Origin: a virus
Reading direction: 5' to 3' (one strand)
DNA length: 64,000 nt
IMG/VR virus record: IMGVR_UViG_3300042482_001138
Location: 1-64,000 of that record
This document shows, one piece after another, positions 42,043-51,382 of this stretch. Every line of letters begins with the position of its first letter. Within the stretch, counting starts at the first letter, position 1. Under the pieces are notes generated by a model that searched no databases, was not told where the DNA came from, and saw only the letters and a list, made by a program, of their open reading frames with translations. A program made the translations under genes and the position numbers.

Positions 42043-42057
42043 GTATTTATTAAAAAA
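42043..42057 (+). promoter_or_regulatory. Candidate late promoter (TATTTATTA type)
   Basis: GTATTTATTAAAAAA, 9 bases before the GTG start at 42067. Confidence 0.55.
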
Positions 42058-42066
42058 AACCAAACA

Positions 42067-42537
42067 GTGTCACAACAAATAACAATTACAGGAATAACAG
42101 GCACCCCACCATATGATATATATGTTTGTGATATAACAAACACAATCTGTGTTTTTGTAACCGGATTAACTAGTTGTCCACCAACGTATAGTTTTTACGT
42201 CCCATCACCCTTAAATAATTCATCGTCTATTATTTTAAAGATAATTGATTCTGATGCTTGTGAAACCTTTCAACTTTTCAATTGTTTTACACCAACACCT
42301 ACTCCAACACCTACCCCCACACCAAGTCCTTTACCCACTTCTTGTAACTGTATTTCAGTAAGGTCAAACACAATGGATGGTGGAACATTTGATTTTATAG
42401 ATTGTTTTGGAAATCTTAACACATTTGTCCCAGTACCTTTTGGTAGTACGTTGTATTTTTGTGGTTCGAACCCGTCCAATTTTAACAACGTAAATCTTAC
42501 TGTTGGTTTACCATGTGTGCTTAATGTTTGTCCATAA
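42067..42537 (+). CDS. Small Thr/Pro-rich virion-like protein
   Basis: 156 residues with a GTG start; no upstream ATG is available in frame. Two small Cys-containing beta domains (about 1-75 and 90-156) are joined by a TPTPTPTPTPTPSPLPT linker. It resembles the 25021-25809 protein in layout. No membrane segment. Likely a decoration or fibre protein from its own promoter; function not recognised. Confidence 0.7.
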   Translation: MSQQITITGITGTPPYDIYVCDITNTICVFVTGLTSCPPTYSFYVPSPLNNSSSIILKIIDSDACETFQLFNCFTPTPTPTPTPTPSPLPTSCNCISVRSNTMDGGTFDFIDCFGNLNTFVPVPFGSTLYFCGSNPSNFNNVNLTVGLPCVLNVCP

Positions 42538-42562
42538 AATTATTTATTTTGAATTTAAAAAC

Positions 42563-42575
42563 CGTATTTTTATTC
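42563..42575 (+). promoter_or_regulatory. Variant promoter-like element
   Basis: CGTATTTTTATTC, 10 bases before the ATG at 42586; one base longer than the usual element. Confidence 0.35.
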
Positions 42576-42585
42576 AAAAAACTAA

Positions 42586-43833
42586 ATGAAAATTTTTATA
42601 CAAATTGCATCCTACAGAGATCCACAGTTATTACCCACAATTAAAAACTGTATTGAAAATTCAAAACACCCCGAAAATTTAATTTTTTCAATTGCAAGAC
42701 AATATCACATAGAAGATGGGTTTGATGATTTATCTGAATTTGAAAACGACAATAGATTCAAAGTGATCAACATACCCTACACAGAATCCAAAGGGGTTTG
42801 TTGGGCAAGAAACATGACACAACAACAATACAATAATGAAGAATATACCCTTCAAATTGACTCACACATGAGATTTGAAAAAAATTGGGATGAAACATTA
42901 ATAGGTATGATTAAAGACTTACAGAAAAAAGGATTTAAAAAACCTTTACTAACAAGTTATGTTTCTTCATTCGATCCTGAAAACGATCCAACAGGAAGGG
43001 TAAATGAACCTTGGAGAATGGCTTTCGATAGATTCACACCCGAAGGTTGTGTTTTTTTCTTACCTGAAGTAATTCCTAATTGGAAAGAACTTGATGGTCC
43101 TGTACCATCAAGATTTTATTCCGCACATTTTTGTTTTACCTTGGGTCAATTTTCTAAAGAAGTTCAGCACGATCCTGAATATTATTTTCATGGAGAAGAA
43201 ATATCAATCGCCGTAAGAGCATTTACTCATGGATATGATTTGTTTCACCCACACCGTGTGGTCATTTGGCATGAATACACAAGAAAGGGTAGAACAAAAC
43301 AATGGGATGATGATAAAGAATGGTTTTTGAAAAATGACTTTTCACACTCTAAAAACAGAAAACTATTAGGTGTTGACGGTGAAGAACTTGGGAATTTGTC
43401 AGACTCTTATGGATTTGGAAAACAAAGAACATTAAGAGATTATGAAAAATATTCAGGAATATTGTTTTCAAAAAGGGCGGTTCAAAAATATACTTTAGAC
43501 AAAAATTACCCACCAAACCCAAACAATTTTTCTTCTGAAGAAGAATGGGAAAAAAGTTTCTCAATGATTTTCAAACACTGTATTGATGTATCATTTAATG
43601 ACGTACCTGAAAATGATTATGAGTTTTGGGTTGTTGCCTTTCATAATGAAAAAGATGAAACATTATTTAGACATGATGCTGATGTAAAAGAAATAATTCA
43701 AATGAAAAAAGATCCTGATGGTTATTGTAAAGTATGGAGAGAATTTGATACAACTGAAAAACCCAAGTATTGGGTTGTTTGGCCCTATTCTAAATCCAAG
43801 GGATGGTGTAACAGATTAACAGGTAATTTATAA
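42586..43833 (+). CDS. GT60-type polypeptide GlcNAc-transferase-like protein
   Basis: 415 residues. Residues ~1-255 carry the family landmarks: IFIQIASYRDPQL at the start, KGVCWARNMTQQQYNNEEYT, LQIDSHMRFEKNWDETLI (the metal/donor site), YFHGEEISIAVRAFTHGYDL and VVIWHEYTRKGRTKQWDDD. This family includes enzymes that add GlcNAc to hydroxyproline of Skp1 and to Thr of mucins in protists. A C-terminal extension (~290-415) with WVVWPYSKSKGWC is additional. The next gene starts at its stop codon (TAATG). A protein acceptor, rather than a lipid-linked glycan, is inferred from family membership. Confidence 0.83.
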   Translation: MKIFIQIASYRDPQLLPTIKNCIENSKHPENLIFSIARQYHIEDGFDDLSEFENDNRFKVINIPYTESKGVCWARNMTQQQYNNEEYTLQIDSHMRFEKNWDETLIGMIKDLQKKGFKKPLLTSYVSSFDPENDPTGRVNEPWRMAFDRFTPEGCVFFLPEVIPNWKELDGPVPSRFYSAHFCFTLGQFSKEVQHDPEYYFHGEEISIAVRAFTHGYDLFHPHRVVIWHEYTRKGRTKQWDDDKEWFLKNDFSHSKNRKLLGVDGEELGNLSDSYGFGKQRTLRDYEKYSGILFSKRAVQKYTLDKNYPPNPNNFSSEEEWEKSFSMIFKHCIDVSFNDVPENDYEFWVVAFHNEKDETLFRHDADVKEIIQMKKDPDGYCKVWREFDTTEKPKYWVVWPYSKSKGWCNRLTGNL

Positions 43834-44837
43834 TGATGGAACTTAACATTAGGCACGAATTTAGGGATCTCAGACTTGGTAACAATGAATTTTACGTTAC
43901 AAGTTTTTTTAAAAAATTTTATGAAAGTTTAAAAACAAAATATCCTGAAATAAATTTTAGTATAAAAAATGAAACTTCTTTTGGGAAGTATGGTCAGGGG
44001 GGAATTTATAGCTGCATGAATTTTTCTATAGTGAACCCTATCAACAAAAAGTATGTCTTGATTTCTTTTTTTGATAATTGGAAATATCATTTCATGTCTC
44101 ATTTAGGTTGGGAGGCTAATAAAATGGTTCAATTTTTTTATCCCGGCGGATTCAATTTTTATGATTATTTTACCTTTAAGGACACTTCAAAAAATAATTC
44201 TGACTTACAGTTTCCAAAAAACATGGACGATATTTTTACCCCTTTTTATTATGGACCTTACTTTGATTGTTGTTATGAAGAAATTAATAACATATACAAA
44301 CAAAATTTAAACAAGGAAAAAATCAATAAATTGTATTTCAGGGGTTGGATGTGGGATTTCAGAAAAGAAATGGTAAGTAAAATAAATCAAGAAGACATAT
44401 TAATAATTGATAAAAATAAAAATAATCAGACTTTAAATTACTTAGAATTTTTAGAAGATAGTTCCAAATATTCTGCGGTATTGAGTTTACCAGGTGGTAA
44501 TGAAATGTGTAATAGAGATATAGAATGTTTTGGAATTGGAGTACCTGTAATAAGACCAGCAGTAAACGTAAAATACAAAGATCCTCTGATACCTAACTAT
44601 CATTATATTAGTTGTTATGATTTTTGTGATTATTCAATTGACGGAAATCCAAAATATATTTCCAACGAAGATTTTCAAAAAAATTTAATAAAAAAATGGA
44701 ACTCAGTAAAAAATAATAAAGAATATTTAGATTTCGTTTCAAAAAATGCAAGATCTTGGTTTGAAAAAAATTGTAGGGTGGATAAAAATATAACGTGCGT
44801 TTTGGAACAATTAAACTTAGAAAAACTTTTTGAATAA
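43833..44837 (+). CDS. Probable glycosyltransferase, GT90/CAP10- or exostosin-like
   Basis: 334 residues. The C-terminal half has KYSAVLSLPGGNEMCNRDIE and CFGIGVPVIRPAV, a donor-binding loop as in CAP10-type and exostosin-like GT-B enzymes, and a preceding KLYFRGWMWDFRKEM. The N-terminal half (RHEFRDLRLGNNEFYV) is unassigned. Start and stop overlap the neighbouring glycosyltransferase genes by one base each, so the three are translated as a set. Confidence 0.6.
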   Translation: MMELNIRHEFRDLRLGNNEFYVTSFFKKFYESLKTKYPEINFSIKNETSFGKYGQGGIYSCMNFSIVNPINKKYVLISFFDNWKYHFMSHLGWEANKMVQFFYPGGFNFYDYFTFKDTSKNNSDLQFPKNMDDIFTPFYYGPYFDCCYEEINNIYKQNLNKEKINKLYFRGWMWDFRKEMVSKINQEDILIIDKNKNNQTLNYLEFLEDSSKYSAVLSLPGGNEMCNRDIECFGIGVPVIRPAVNVKYKDPLIPNYHYISCYDFCDYSIDGNPKYISNEDFQKNLIKKWNSVKNNKEYLDFVSKNARSWFEKNCRVDKNITCVLEQLNLEKLFE

Positions 44838-46516
44838 TGATAACTTTAGTAACTGGATTGTGGGATATAGGTAGAGGTGACCTTAAAGAAGGGTGGTCAA
44901 GAAATTTTGATTTCTATTTAGAAAGATTTAGAGATATTTTAAAAATAGATTGTAATCTTATTATTTTTGGTGATGAAGAATTACATAAGTTTGTATTATC
45001 AGAAAATAGGGACAAAACAAAAACAAAATTTATCACAAGAAACTTAGATTGGTTTAGAAACAACGAATATTTTGAAAAAATTCAAAACATAAGAAAAGAC
45101 CCGAAATGGTTTAATCAAGTTGGGTGGTTAAAAGATTCGACCCAATCAACTTTAGAAATGTACAATCCTTTGGTCATGTCCAAAATGTTTTTATTACATG
45201 ACGCGATGTTACTTGATCCATTCAATTCTGAAAAGTTATATTGGATTGATGCGGGAATTACAAATACTGTAAATTTAGGTTATTTTACAAATGACGATGT
45301 TTTATCAAAAATTGACAAATTATTAAACAACTTTACTTTCTTAGCATTTCCTTATGAAACAGATACAGAAATACACGGATTTTCAATAAAAGGAATGACG
45401 GATTACATAGGAAAAAAACCAGATATGGTATGTAGGGGAGGATTTTTTGGTGGCCCAAAGCATTTAATTTCTGAAATGAATGTTAATTACTATCAAACAT
45501 TAATTAGTACTCTTTCTGATGGATACATGGGAACAGAAGAAAGTATCTTTACTATTTTAACCTATAACTTACCTACCATAATAGATTTTTGTAAAATTGA
45601 TTCTAATGGTTTAGTTTATAAATTTTTTGAAGACATAAAAAATAATCAAGTTGTTATAGAAAACACTTCGGTTACGAAGTTTGAAAAAAAACCAATATCA
45701 TATTCTGGAGGCGTCGGATTATATGTTATAACATTTAATTCACCAAAACAATTTGAAGTTTTGATTGAATCTATGTTAGAATACGATCCTTCGTTTTTAA
45801 GTAAAACTAAAAAGTTTTTATTGGATAATTCTACAGATTTAACTACAAGTAAAGAATACAAAAATTTGTGTAGTTTATATGATTTTGAACATATCAAAAA
45901 AAATAATATAGGCATAACTGGTGGCAGACAATTTATCGCCGAACATTTTAACCAACAGGATGACTTGGATACTTATTATTTTTTTGAAGATGATATGGCT
46001 TTTTACAAAAAAGATTCCGGTGTTTGTAAAAATGGTTTTTCAAGATACATTAAACACATTTTTGATATTACTCAAGAAATAATAAAAAAAGAAAATTTTG
46101 ATTTTTTAAAACTTAATTTTACCGAATTTTTTGGAAGTCATGATAAGCAGTGGGCTTGGTACAATGTACCTCAAACATTTAGGGAAAAACATTGGCCAAA
46201 AAACAAAAGTCTACCAAAACAAGGTTTGGACCCAAATTCACCTAATTTAGAGTTCAAACATATAAAATCACATAGAGGTTTAGCATATGCATCAGGAGAA
46301 ATTTATTTATCAAATTGGCCAATACTTATGACTAAAAATGGTAATTATAATTGTTATCTGAAAACAAAATTTAAAAATCCTTATGAACAAACATTGATGA
46401 GCCATTGTTATCAAGAAACAATCAAAGGAAATATTTTTGGATCTGTTTTACTATTGACACCAACAGAACATAATAGATTTGACTTTTATGATTCTAAATT
46501 AAGAAAAGAATGTTGA
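44837..46516 (+). CDS. Two-domain glycosyltransferase: HtrL/YibB-like plus GT2-like
   Basis: 559 residues. Residues ~1-275 resemble HtrL/YibB and WlaTC proteins: TLVTGLWDIGRGDLKEGW, YNPLVMSKMFLLHDAMLL, LYWIDAGITNTVNLGYF, MVCRGGFFGGPKHLI. Residues ~290-559 begin GVGLYVITFNSPKQFEVLIE with DTYYFFEDDMAFYKKDSG in the DXD position and SHRGLAYASGEIYLSNWP, a GT2-like second active site. Cytoplasmic, no membrane helices. Overlaps the previous gene by one base. Confidence 0.7.
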   Translation: MITLVTGLWDIGRGDLKEGWSRNFDFYLERFRDILKIDCNLIIFGDEELHKFVLSENRDKTKTKFITRNLDWFRNNEYFEKIQNIRKDPKWFNQVGWLKDSTQSTLEMYNPLVMSKMFLLHDAMLLDPFNSEKLYWIDAGITNTVNLGYFTNDDVLSKIDKLLNNFTFLAFPYETDTEIHGFSIKGMTDYIGKKPDMVCRGGFFGGPKHLISEMNVNYYQTLISTLSDGYMGTEESIFTILTYNLPTIIDFCKIDSNGLVYKFFEDIKNNQVVIENTSVTKFEKKPISYSGGVGLYVITFNSPKQFEVLIESMLEYDPSFLSKTKKFLLDNSTDLTTSKEYKNLCSLYDFEHIKKNNIGITGGRQFIAEHFNQQDDLDTYYFFEDDMAFYKKDSGVCKNGFSRYIKHIFDITQEIIKKENFDFLKLNFTEFFGSHDKQWAWYNVPQTFREKHWPKNKSLPKQGLDPNSPNLEFKHIKSHRGLAYASGEIYLSNWPILMTKNGNYNCYLKTKFKNPYEQTLMSHCYQETIKGNIFGSVLLLTPTEHNRFDFYDSKLRKEC

Positions 46517-46518
46517 TT

Positions 46519-46538
46519 GATATATTTATAATAAAAAC
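46519..46538 (+). promoter_or_regulatory. Candidate late promoter (TATTTATAATA type)
   Basis: GATATATTTATAATAAAAAC, 5 bases before the ATG at 46544; nearly the same sequence precedes the tail tube gene. Confidence 0.6.
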
Positions 46539-46543
46539 AATTA

Positions 46544-47011
46544 ATGGAATTTTTTATTAAAAAGAATGCCACTCTCCCTTTGTTGAAAATGCAGGTTGTT
46601 AAGGATGGTAGGAGTGATTTTAACAAGATGATGGATCTAATTGAAAGCTCTGCTGTGTTTTTTTCTATGGTTGACATAGAAACAGGTATACCTAAAATTG
46701 TTACAAGACCGGCAGGATTTGTGTCCAAAAAATTGTTAGACCCAAACGCCGACCCTGAATATTATATATATTATCAATTTACAAACAAAGACACAAAAAA
46801 AGTCGGAAGATACGAAGGTCAATTTCTTTTTAGAAATGATGACGGTGTATTAATTTTACCAATTAGAGAAAAGTTATTTATAAATGTACAAGAAAGTTTT
46901 ATTGCTGATGACTTACCATATGATTCTTGTTATGTAAGTGAATTCCCTTGTTGTATTTCACCCAACCCATTTCCACCAAACACAACAACAACCACAACTT
47001 TATTTTTTTAA
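46544..47011 (+). CDS. Hypothetical protein with poly-Thr C-terminus
   Basis: 155 residues. The globular part (1-140) is mixed alpha/beta with ATLPLLKMQVVKDGRSDF near the start; the last residues contain PPNTTTTTTLFF. Its own TATTTATA promoter and late-type position suggest a virion protein. The Thr run parallels the Thr tracts in the tail sheath and the TPTPTP linkers elsewhere. No family assigned. Confidence 0.65.
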   Translation: MEFFIKKNATLPLLKMQVVKDGRSDFNKMMDLIESSAVFFSMVDIETGIPKIVTRPAGFVSKKLLDPNADPEYYIYYQFTNKDTKKVGRYEGQFLFRNDDGVLILPIREKLFINVQESFIADDLPYDSCYVSEFPCCISPNPFPPNTTTTTTLFF

Positions 47012-47073
47012 ATTTGTTTTATCATAAGTTGATAAAGGTAATTTTTACTTCTATATTTATTTACGAAGGTAAA

Positions 47074-47091
47074 TGCCGACCTTATTCGGTA
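47074..47091 (+). promoter_or_regulatory. Hairpin in the DNA polymerase leader
   Basis: TGCCGA / TCGGTA arms (one G-T pair) with a 6-base loop, 25 bases upstream of the polymerase ATG. T4-type gp43 represses its own translation by binding an RNA hairpin near its start; this could be an equivalent, but the stem is short. Confidence 0.35.
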
Positions 47092-47116
47092 GCTAATACA
47101 CCAAAAGTAAATAATT

Positions 47117-49930
47117 ATGATATCACAAGAAGAAATTGAACAGTTTCTTCAGGGAAATGATCCTGAGGAATTTATCGTATCTGTAGAATACGACTATGTA
47201 TCCGACAAAATTTTTAAAATTAAAGAAGTTCCAGGAAAGGGAAAACAAATCCAACGAGATACTTTAATATCATTTGCTTGGGTGGGGGATTTACGTAATC
47301 TTAACTTTTATTCAAAATCAAAGGCGTTACAAAAAGAAGCCATGACAAAACATGGTATCATTATAGAAAAACTACGAACTGACGGAAACGAACGATTAGA
47401 GAATGGTTTAACATTTCTTGTTAAGTCCATGAAAGGTTATAGAAACCTTATTCAGTTTTTTAGAGAAGGTGGTGTTGATCCTTGGGGTGATAATGTAAAG
47501 GATTTAATAATGGTTTTACCTCCCGTTGAACAATACCTCATCTCAAAGGAAAAACGACTATTCAAAGGATTTGAGGAATACAACGACATTACGAGAATGG
47601 TATTCGACTTGGAAACGACCTCACTTGAGCCCAAGGATGGTCGTATCTTCATGATCGGAATCAAAACAAACAAAGGATTCAAAAAAGTTATTGAGTGTAC
47701 AAACGAAGACGAAGAACGAAGAGGTATTACAGAGTTCTTTAATATTATAGAAGAACAAAAACCTTCAATCCTTTCAGGATACAACTCATTCAACTTCGAC
47801 TGGTATTGGATTTATGAAAGATGTAAAATCCTAAACCTTGACATCAAAAGAGTTGCAAAATCTCTGAACCCTGAAAAATCCATTTCACAAAAGGAATCAA
47901 TGTTGAAACTTGCTAACGAAGTTGAAAAGTTCACTCAAACACAAATGTGGGGTTATAATATCATTGACATTCTACATTCAGTTCGTAGAGCTCAAGCGAT
48001 TAACTCAAACATTAAAGAGGCTGGTTTGAAGTATATTACAAAGTATATCGAAGCTGAAGCTCCTGATCGTGTGTATGTTGATCACGACAAGATTGGTTCT
48101 ATGTATCGTGAAAAGGAAGATTATTGGTTGAACATAGAAAATGGTAAGTACAAGAAGGTAGGTGTTGATCCTAAGATTGATGATGTTTGTTCAAGACATA
48201 CAAATGTTTATATCAAAACAACGGGGGACGACATTATCGAGCGTTATCTTGACGATGACCTTGAAGAAACCCTCTTGGTTGACGAAGAATTCAATCAAGG
48301 ATCATTCTTGTTGGCATCACTTCTTCCAACAACGTATGAAAGGGTTTCAACGATGGGTACCGCTACATTATGGAAAATGTTGATGTTAGCTTGGTCTTAT
48401 AAACATGGATTAGCAATTCCTGCTAAGAACGACAAAGGGAACTTTGTAGGTGGGCTTTCTCGTCTTATACGAACAGGTTACTCTAAGAACGTATTAAAAC
48501 TTGACTACTCGTCTCTATATCCGTCCATTCAGTTGGTTCACGATGTATTTCCCGAGTGTGATGTCACAGGTGCAATGAAAGGTTTATTATCTTACTTCCG
48601 TAACACTCGTATCAAATACAAACAACTTGCTGAGGAATATGCGTCTATAGATAAAAAAAAGTCAACTTCTTACGACCGTAAACAATTACCGATTAAGATC
48701 TTCATCAACTCGATGTTCGGGGCGTTATCGGCACCACAGGTATTTCATTGGGGTGATATGGATAAAGGTGAAATGATAACTTGTACGGGTCGTCAGTATC
48801 TTCGTATGATGATTCACTTTTTTATGGATCGTGGATATACACCTCTTGTAATGGACACGGACGGTATTAACTTCTCGGTTCCTGAAGGTGTTGAGGAAAG
48901 AAAATATGTTGGTAAAGGTCTCAACTGGAAAGTAAAAGAAGGTAAGGAGTATGTAGGTGAGGAAGCAGATGTGATGGAGTTTAATGATCTTGCGATGAGA
49001 GGTGAGATGGCTCTTGATACTGATGGACAATGGCCAGCGTGTATTAACTTAGCTCGAAAAAACTACGCACTTATCACAGCTAAAGGTAAGATTAAACTTA
49101 CAGGAAACTCAATCAAGTCTAAGAAAATGCCAATCTATATTGAGAAGTTCTTAGATAAGGGGATCAAACTTTTACTTGATGGTAAAGGACAAGAGTTTGT
49201 TGAGTGGTATTATGAATACGTACAACAGATATTTGATTTACAGATTCCGTTAATGGATATTGCAAACAAGGCAAAAGTGAAACAAAGTATTGACGATTAT
49301 ATTATTCGTAGTAAACAAACAACAAAGGCTGGGAGTTTAATGTCTCGTCAAGCACACATGGAATTAGCAATCAAAGAAGGTCTTAATGTTAATCTTGGCG
49401 ATGTGATCTTTTATGTAAACAACGGTAGTAAGGCTTCACACGGTGATGTACAAAAAGTTAATAAACCAAAGAAAGGTTGGTCTCAAGAACACATTGATAC
49501 TTATGGTGGACCTATTCCTGAAAACTTAGATTCTATTATACAACTTAATTGTTATCGTATTGATCCGTTAGATCTTGAAAGTAACCCTACCATGAAAGGT
49601 CAATACAACATACAACGAGCAATTGCAACATTCAACAAAAGAGTGGAACCATTACTTGTTGTTTTTAAACAAGAAGTACGAAATGGACTATTAGTTAAAA
49701 ATCCTGAAGACAGACCTTTTTTCACAAAAGAACAGTGTGAGTTAATAAATGGTCAACCATTTGATGACGCCGATCAAGACAAGTTAGAAGATGTTATGGA
49801 AATATCTGCGGAAGAAATGTTATTTTGGAATCGTGTTGGTGAAACACCATACCACATGTATAAAATGGCAGATCCCTTTATGTTAAAATATCTTAAGGCC
49901 AATGATTTAGAACATTTTCAAACCGTCTGA
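47117..49930 (+). CDS. gp43: Family B DNA polymerase with 3'-5' exonuclease (gp43-like)
   Basis: 937 residues, similar in length to T4 gp43 (898). Exonuclease motifs: VFDLETTSLEPKDGRIFMIG (about residue 163) and NSFNFDWYWIYERC. Polymerase motif A is KLDYSSLYPSIQ (about 460), motif B is KIFINSMFGALSA (about 528), and motif C is VMDTDGINFS (about 579). All catalytic acids are present. Codon use differs from neighbours, with many CGT/CGA arginines. It stands alone on the plus strand with late-type genes around it and overlaps the convergent gene at 49907 by 24 bases. Confidence 0.96.
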   Translation: MISQEEIEQFLQGNDPEEFIVSVEYDYVSDKIFKIKEVPGKGKQIQRDTLISFAWVGDLRNLNFYSKSKALQKEAMTKHGIIIEKLRTDGNERLENGLTFLVKSMKGYRNLIQFFREGGVDPWGDNVKDLIMVLPPVEQYLISKEKRLFKGFEEYNDITRMVFDLETTSLEPKDGRIFMIGIKTNKGFKKVIECTNEDEERRGITEFFNIIEEQKPSILSGYNSFNFDWYWIYERCKILNLDIKRVAKSLNPEKSISQKESMLKLANEVEKFTQTQMWGYNIIDILHSVRRAQAINSNIKEAGLKYITKYIEAEAPDRVYVDHDKIGSMYREKEDYWLNIENGKYKKVGVDPKIDDVCSRHTNVYIKTTGDDIIERYLDDDLEETLLVDEEFNQGSFLLASLLPTTYERVSTMGTATLWKMLMLAWSYKHGLAIPAKNDKGNFVGGLSRLIRTGYSKNVLKLDYSSLYPSIQLVHDVFPECDVTGAMKGLLSYFRNTRIKYKQLAEEYASIDKKKSTSYDRKQLPIKIFINSMFGALSAPQVFHWGDMDKGEMITCTGRQYLRMMIHFFMDRGYTPLVMDTDGINFSVPEGVEERKYVGKGLNWKVKEGKEYVGEEADVMEFNDLAMRGEMALDTDGQWPACINLARKNYALITAKGKIKLTGNSIKSKKMPIYIEKFLDKGIKLLLDGKGQEFVEWYYEYVQQIFDLQIPLMDIANKAKVKQSIDDYIIRSKQTTKAGSLMSRQAHMELAIKEGLNVNLGDVIFYVNNGSKASHGDVQKVNKPKKGWSQEHIDTYGGPIPENLDSIIQLNCYRIDPLDLESNPTMKGQYNIQRAIATFNKRVEPLLVVFKQEVRNGLLVKNPEDRPFFTKEQCELINGQPFDDADQDKLEDVMEISAEEMLFWNRVGETPYHMYKMADPFMLKYLKANDLEHFQTV

Positions 49931-50254
49931 AGATAGTATATACCAGTTACCTTCTACAAATTGAAATTGTACACAAGCCCCTTTTTCTAAAAGTAATTCA
50001 TCCCATTCTTCATCTATAGTCCCTACGTCAGATTTTACCAAAACTGTCGTAAGGGATTTTATTATAATTCTTTTTGTTAATTTAGAATTTAGTGTTACTT
50101 CACAATTAGGTATACCTTTAACAATTAATAATGATTCATCATTGGTATGGTATTGATCTTTGGAAATTATTATTGCCTTTTCCTTTTCTTTAGAACTTTC
50201 AACCAATGTTTGATATTTTATTATGTTTTTTCTTGTTGGTAAATTAGTCATCAT
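49907..50254 (-). CDS. Hypothetical beta-rich protein downstream of the neck gene
   Basis: 115 residues; the C-terminal ~70 residues are regular beta strands (NCEVTLNSKLTKRIIIKSLT, then VQFQFVEGNWYILSSDGLKM), the style of small virion decoration or fibre-tip domains. Its ATG overlaps the stop of the neck protein gene (ATGA). An alternative start one codon in is possible. No family recognised. Confidence 0.65.
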   Translation of the reverse strand: MMTNLPTRKNIIKYQTLVESSKEKEKAIIISKDQYHTNDESLLIVKGIPNCEVTLNSKLTKRIIIKSLTTVLVKSDVGTIDEEWDELLLEKGACVQFQFVEGNWYILSSDGLKMF

Positions 50255-51375
50255 ATAACGTATATTTGTCTTGGCATGGCACGAAACTTTAATGTTTTGT
50301 TAAGATTTTCAGCAATTAAAGCTTCTCTTTCCATAACTTTATCCGGCCTTAGTCTTGTTAATTTTCCTTCAGCGCCAATAAGTTCTTCAACTAATTTTAC
50401 TTTTTCGTCCTTACCTTCAGTACCTAATGATTGCCATTCCATTGTTAAATCACCATCAGGTGTTTTAAGATTACCGCTAAACTTACCCCTAACTTTGGAC
50501 AATAATTCCTTAGCAGATGCAACCAACCATCTTCTTACCCAAATTTGTGCCGGATTATTTAAATCATTCCACGATAACTTTTCATATGGTACGTCAGATG
50601 GTAACTTGATAATATCGGGATTGTCTTTAAGACACTTATTTCTATCACCGTCTGTAGTGTCATAATACCAATACCAAACTTTTCCTTTCATCAAAGTTGA
50701 ATTACCAAAGTCAAATTTACCACCTGGTGTATTCATCAAATGAACGGCTTTTTTACCATCAGGAAGTGCAGTTACTCTATAGGTCAAATCACCAGCAATT
50801 ATTCTTCTTTGTATGTTTATTTCTTGCATTCTTAATAACATGTCGAATGCCGGCATCAAAAAGTAACTACCTGAAACGTTTCCTACTTGTGCATAACCAG
50901 CGGGTCCTGATATTCCACCTCCTGCTATACCACCAAAAGCCCATGGATCAAAAAGTAAGTTATTCATTTCAGGTGGTGTGAACCAGAGCAATTCATTTAA
51001 CTCTCTACCCGCAGGTATTTCATATATTTGTTGGCCCGCTTGTAACTGAATGTAGTCTTTTTTCATAACCCAATCACCACCAGCTTGTAAACCTACAATT
51101 TTAGAATACGCGTAAGTGTATCGTGTTTCATAATCTAAACTTTTGGTCATGAATGCCTTGGTTAAAGATTGGGTTTCGACGTTCAAACCCCAAAGACTTG
51201 TCCACTGACTTTCAGTTAACCAATCTTGTATATATTGTGAATAGTCTTCTATTGAAAATTCCAAAAGAGTGTCTAGTTGTTCATCTTCCAACTCAACCGA
51301 TCTTAAAGGTGCTCCTAAAATGTGTCTGACTCTTGTGTATAGTCTTTCTCTTTCTTCATTACTTATAATTGACAT
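50251..51375 (-). CDS. Probable neck/head-completion protein (gp13-like)
   Basis: 374 residues. The N-terminal segment VRHILGAPLRSVELEDEQLD, then TLLEFSIEDYSQYI, matches the helical start of phage head-tail connector/neck proteins, and the protein has a long Gly-rich loop near residue 150 (FGGIAGGGISG). A strong TATTTATATAAAAAA promoter precedes it. In T4 the order is 13-14-15-18-19; here gp14-, gp15-, gp18- and gp19-like genes follow further on, which supports a gp13-like role, though sequence similarity is weak. Confidence 0.55.
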   Translation of the reverse strand: MSIISNEERERLYTRVRHILGAPLRSVELEDEQLDTLLEFSIEDYSQYIQDWLTESQWTSLWGLNVETQSLTKAFMTKSLDYETRYTYAYSKIVGLQAGGDWVMKKDYIQLQAGQQIYEIPAGRELNELLWFTPPEMNNLLFDPWAFGGIAGGGISGPAGYAQVGNVSGSYFLMPAFDMLLRMQEINIQRRIIAGDLTYRVTALPDGKKAVHLMNTPGGKFDFGNSTLMKGKVWYWYYDTTDGDRNKCLKDNPDIIKLPSDVPYEKLSWNDLNNPAQIWVRRWLVASAKELLSKVRGKFSGNLKTPDGDLTMEWQSLGTEGKDEKVKLVEELIGAEGKLTRLRPDKVMEREALIAENLNKTLKFRAMPRQIYVI

Positions 51376-51382
51376 GATGATT

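Noticed and set aside
22143-42537. Diversity-generating retroelement acting on the LamG or Cys-rich fibre genes
   Set aside because: No reverse transcriptase gene, template repeat or accessory protein is visible in the window.
47012-47116. tRNA gene before the DNA polymerase
   Set aside because: No TTCGA-type T-arm or cloverleaf can be drawn; only the short hairpin is present.
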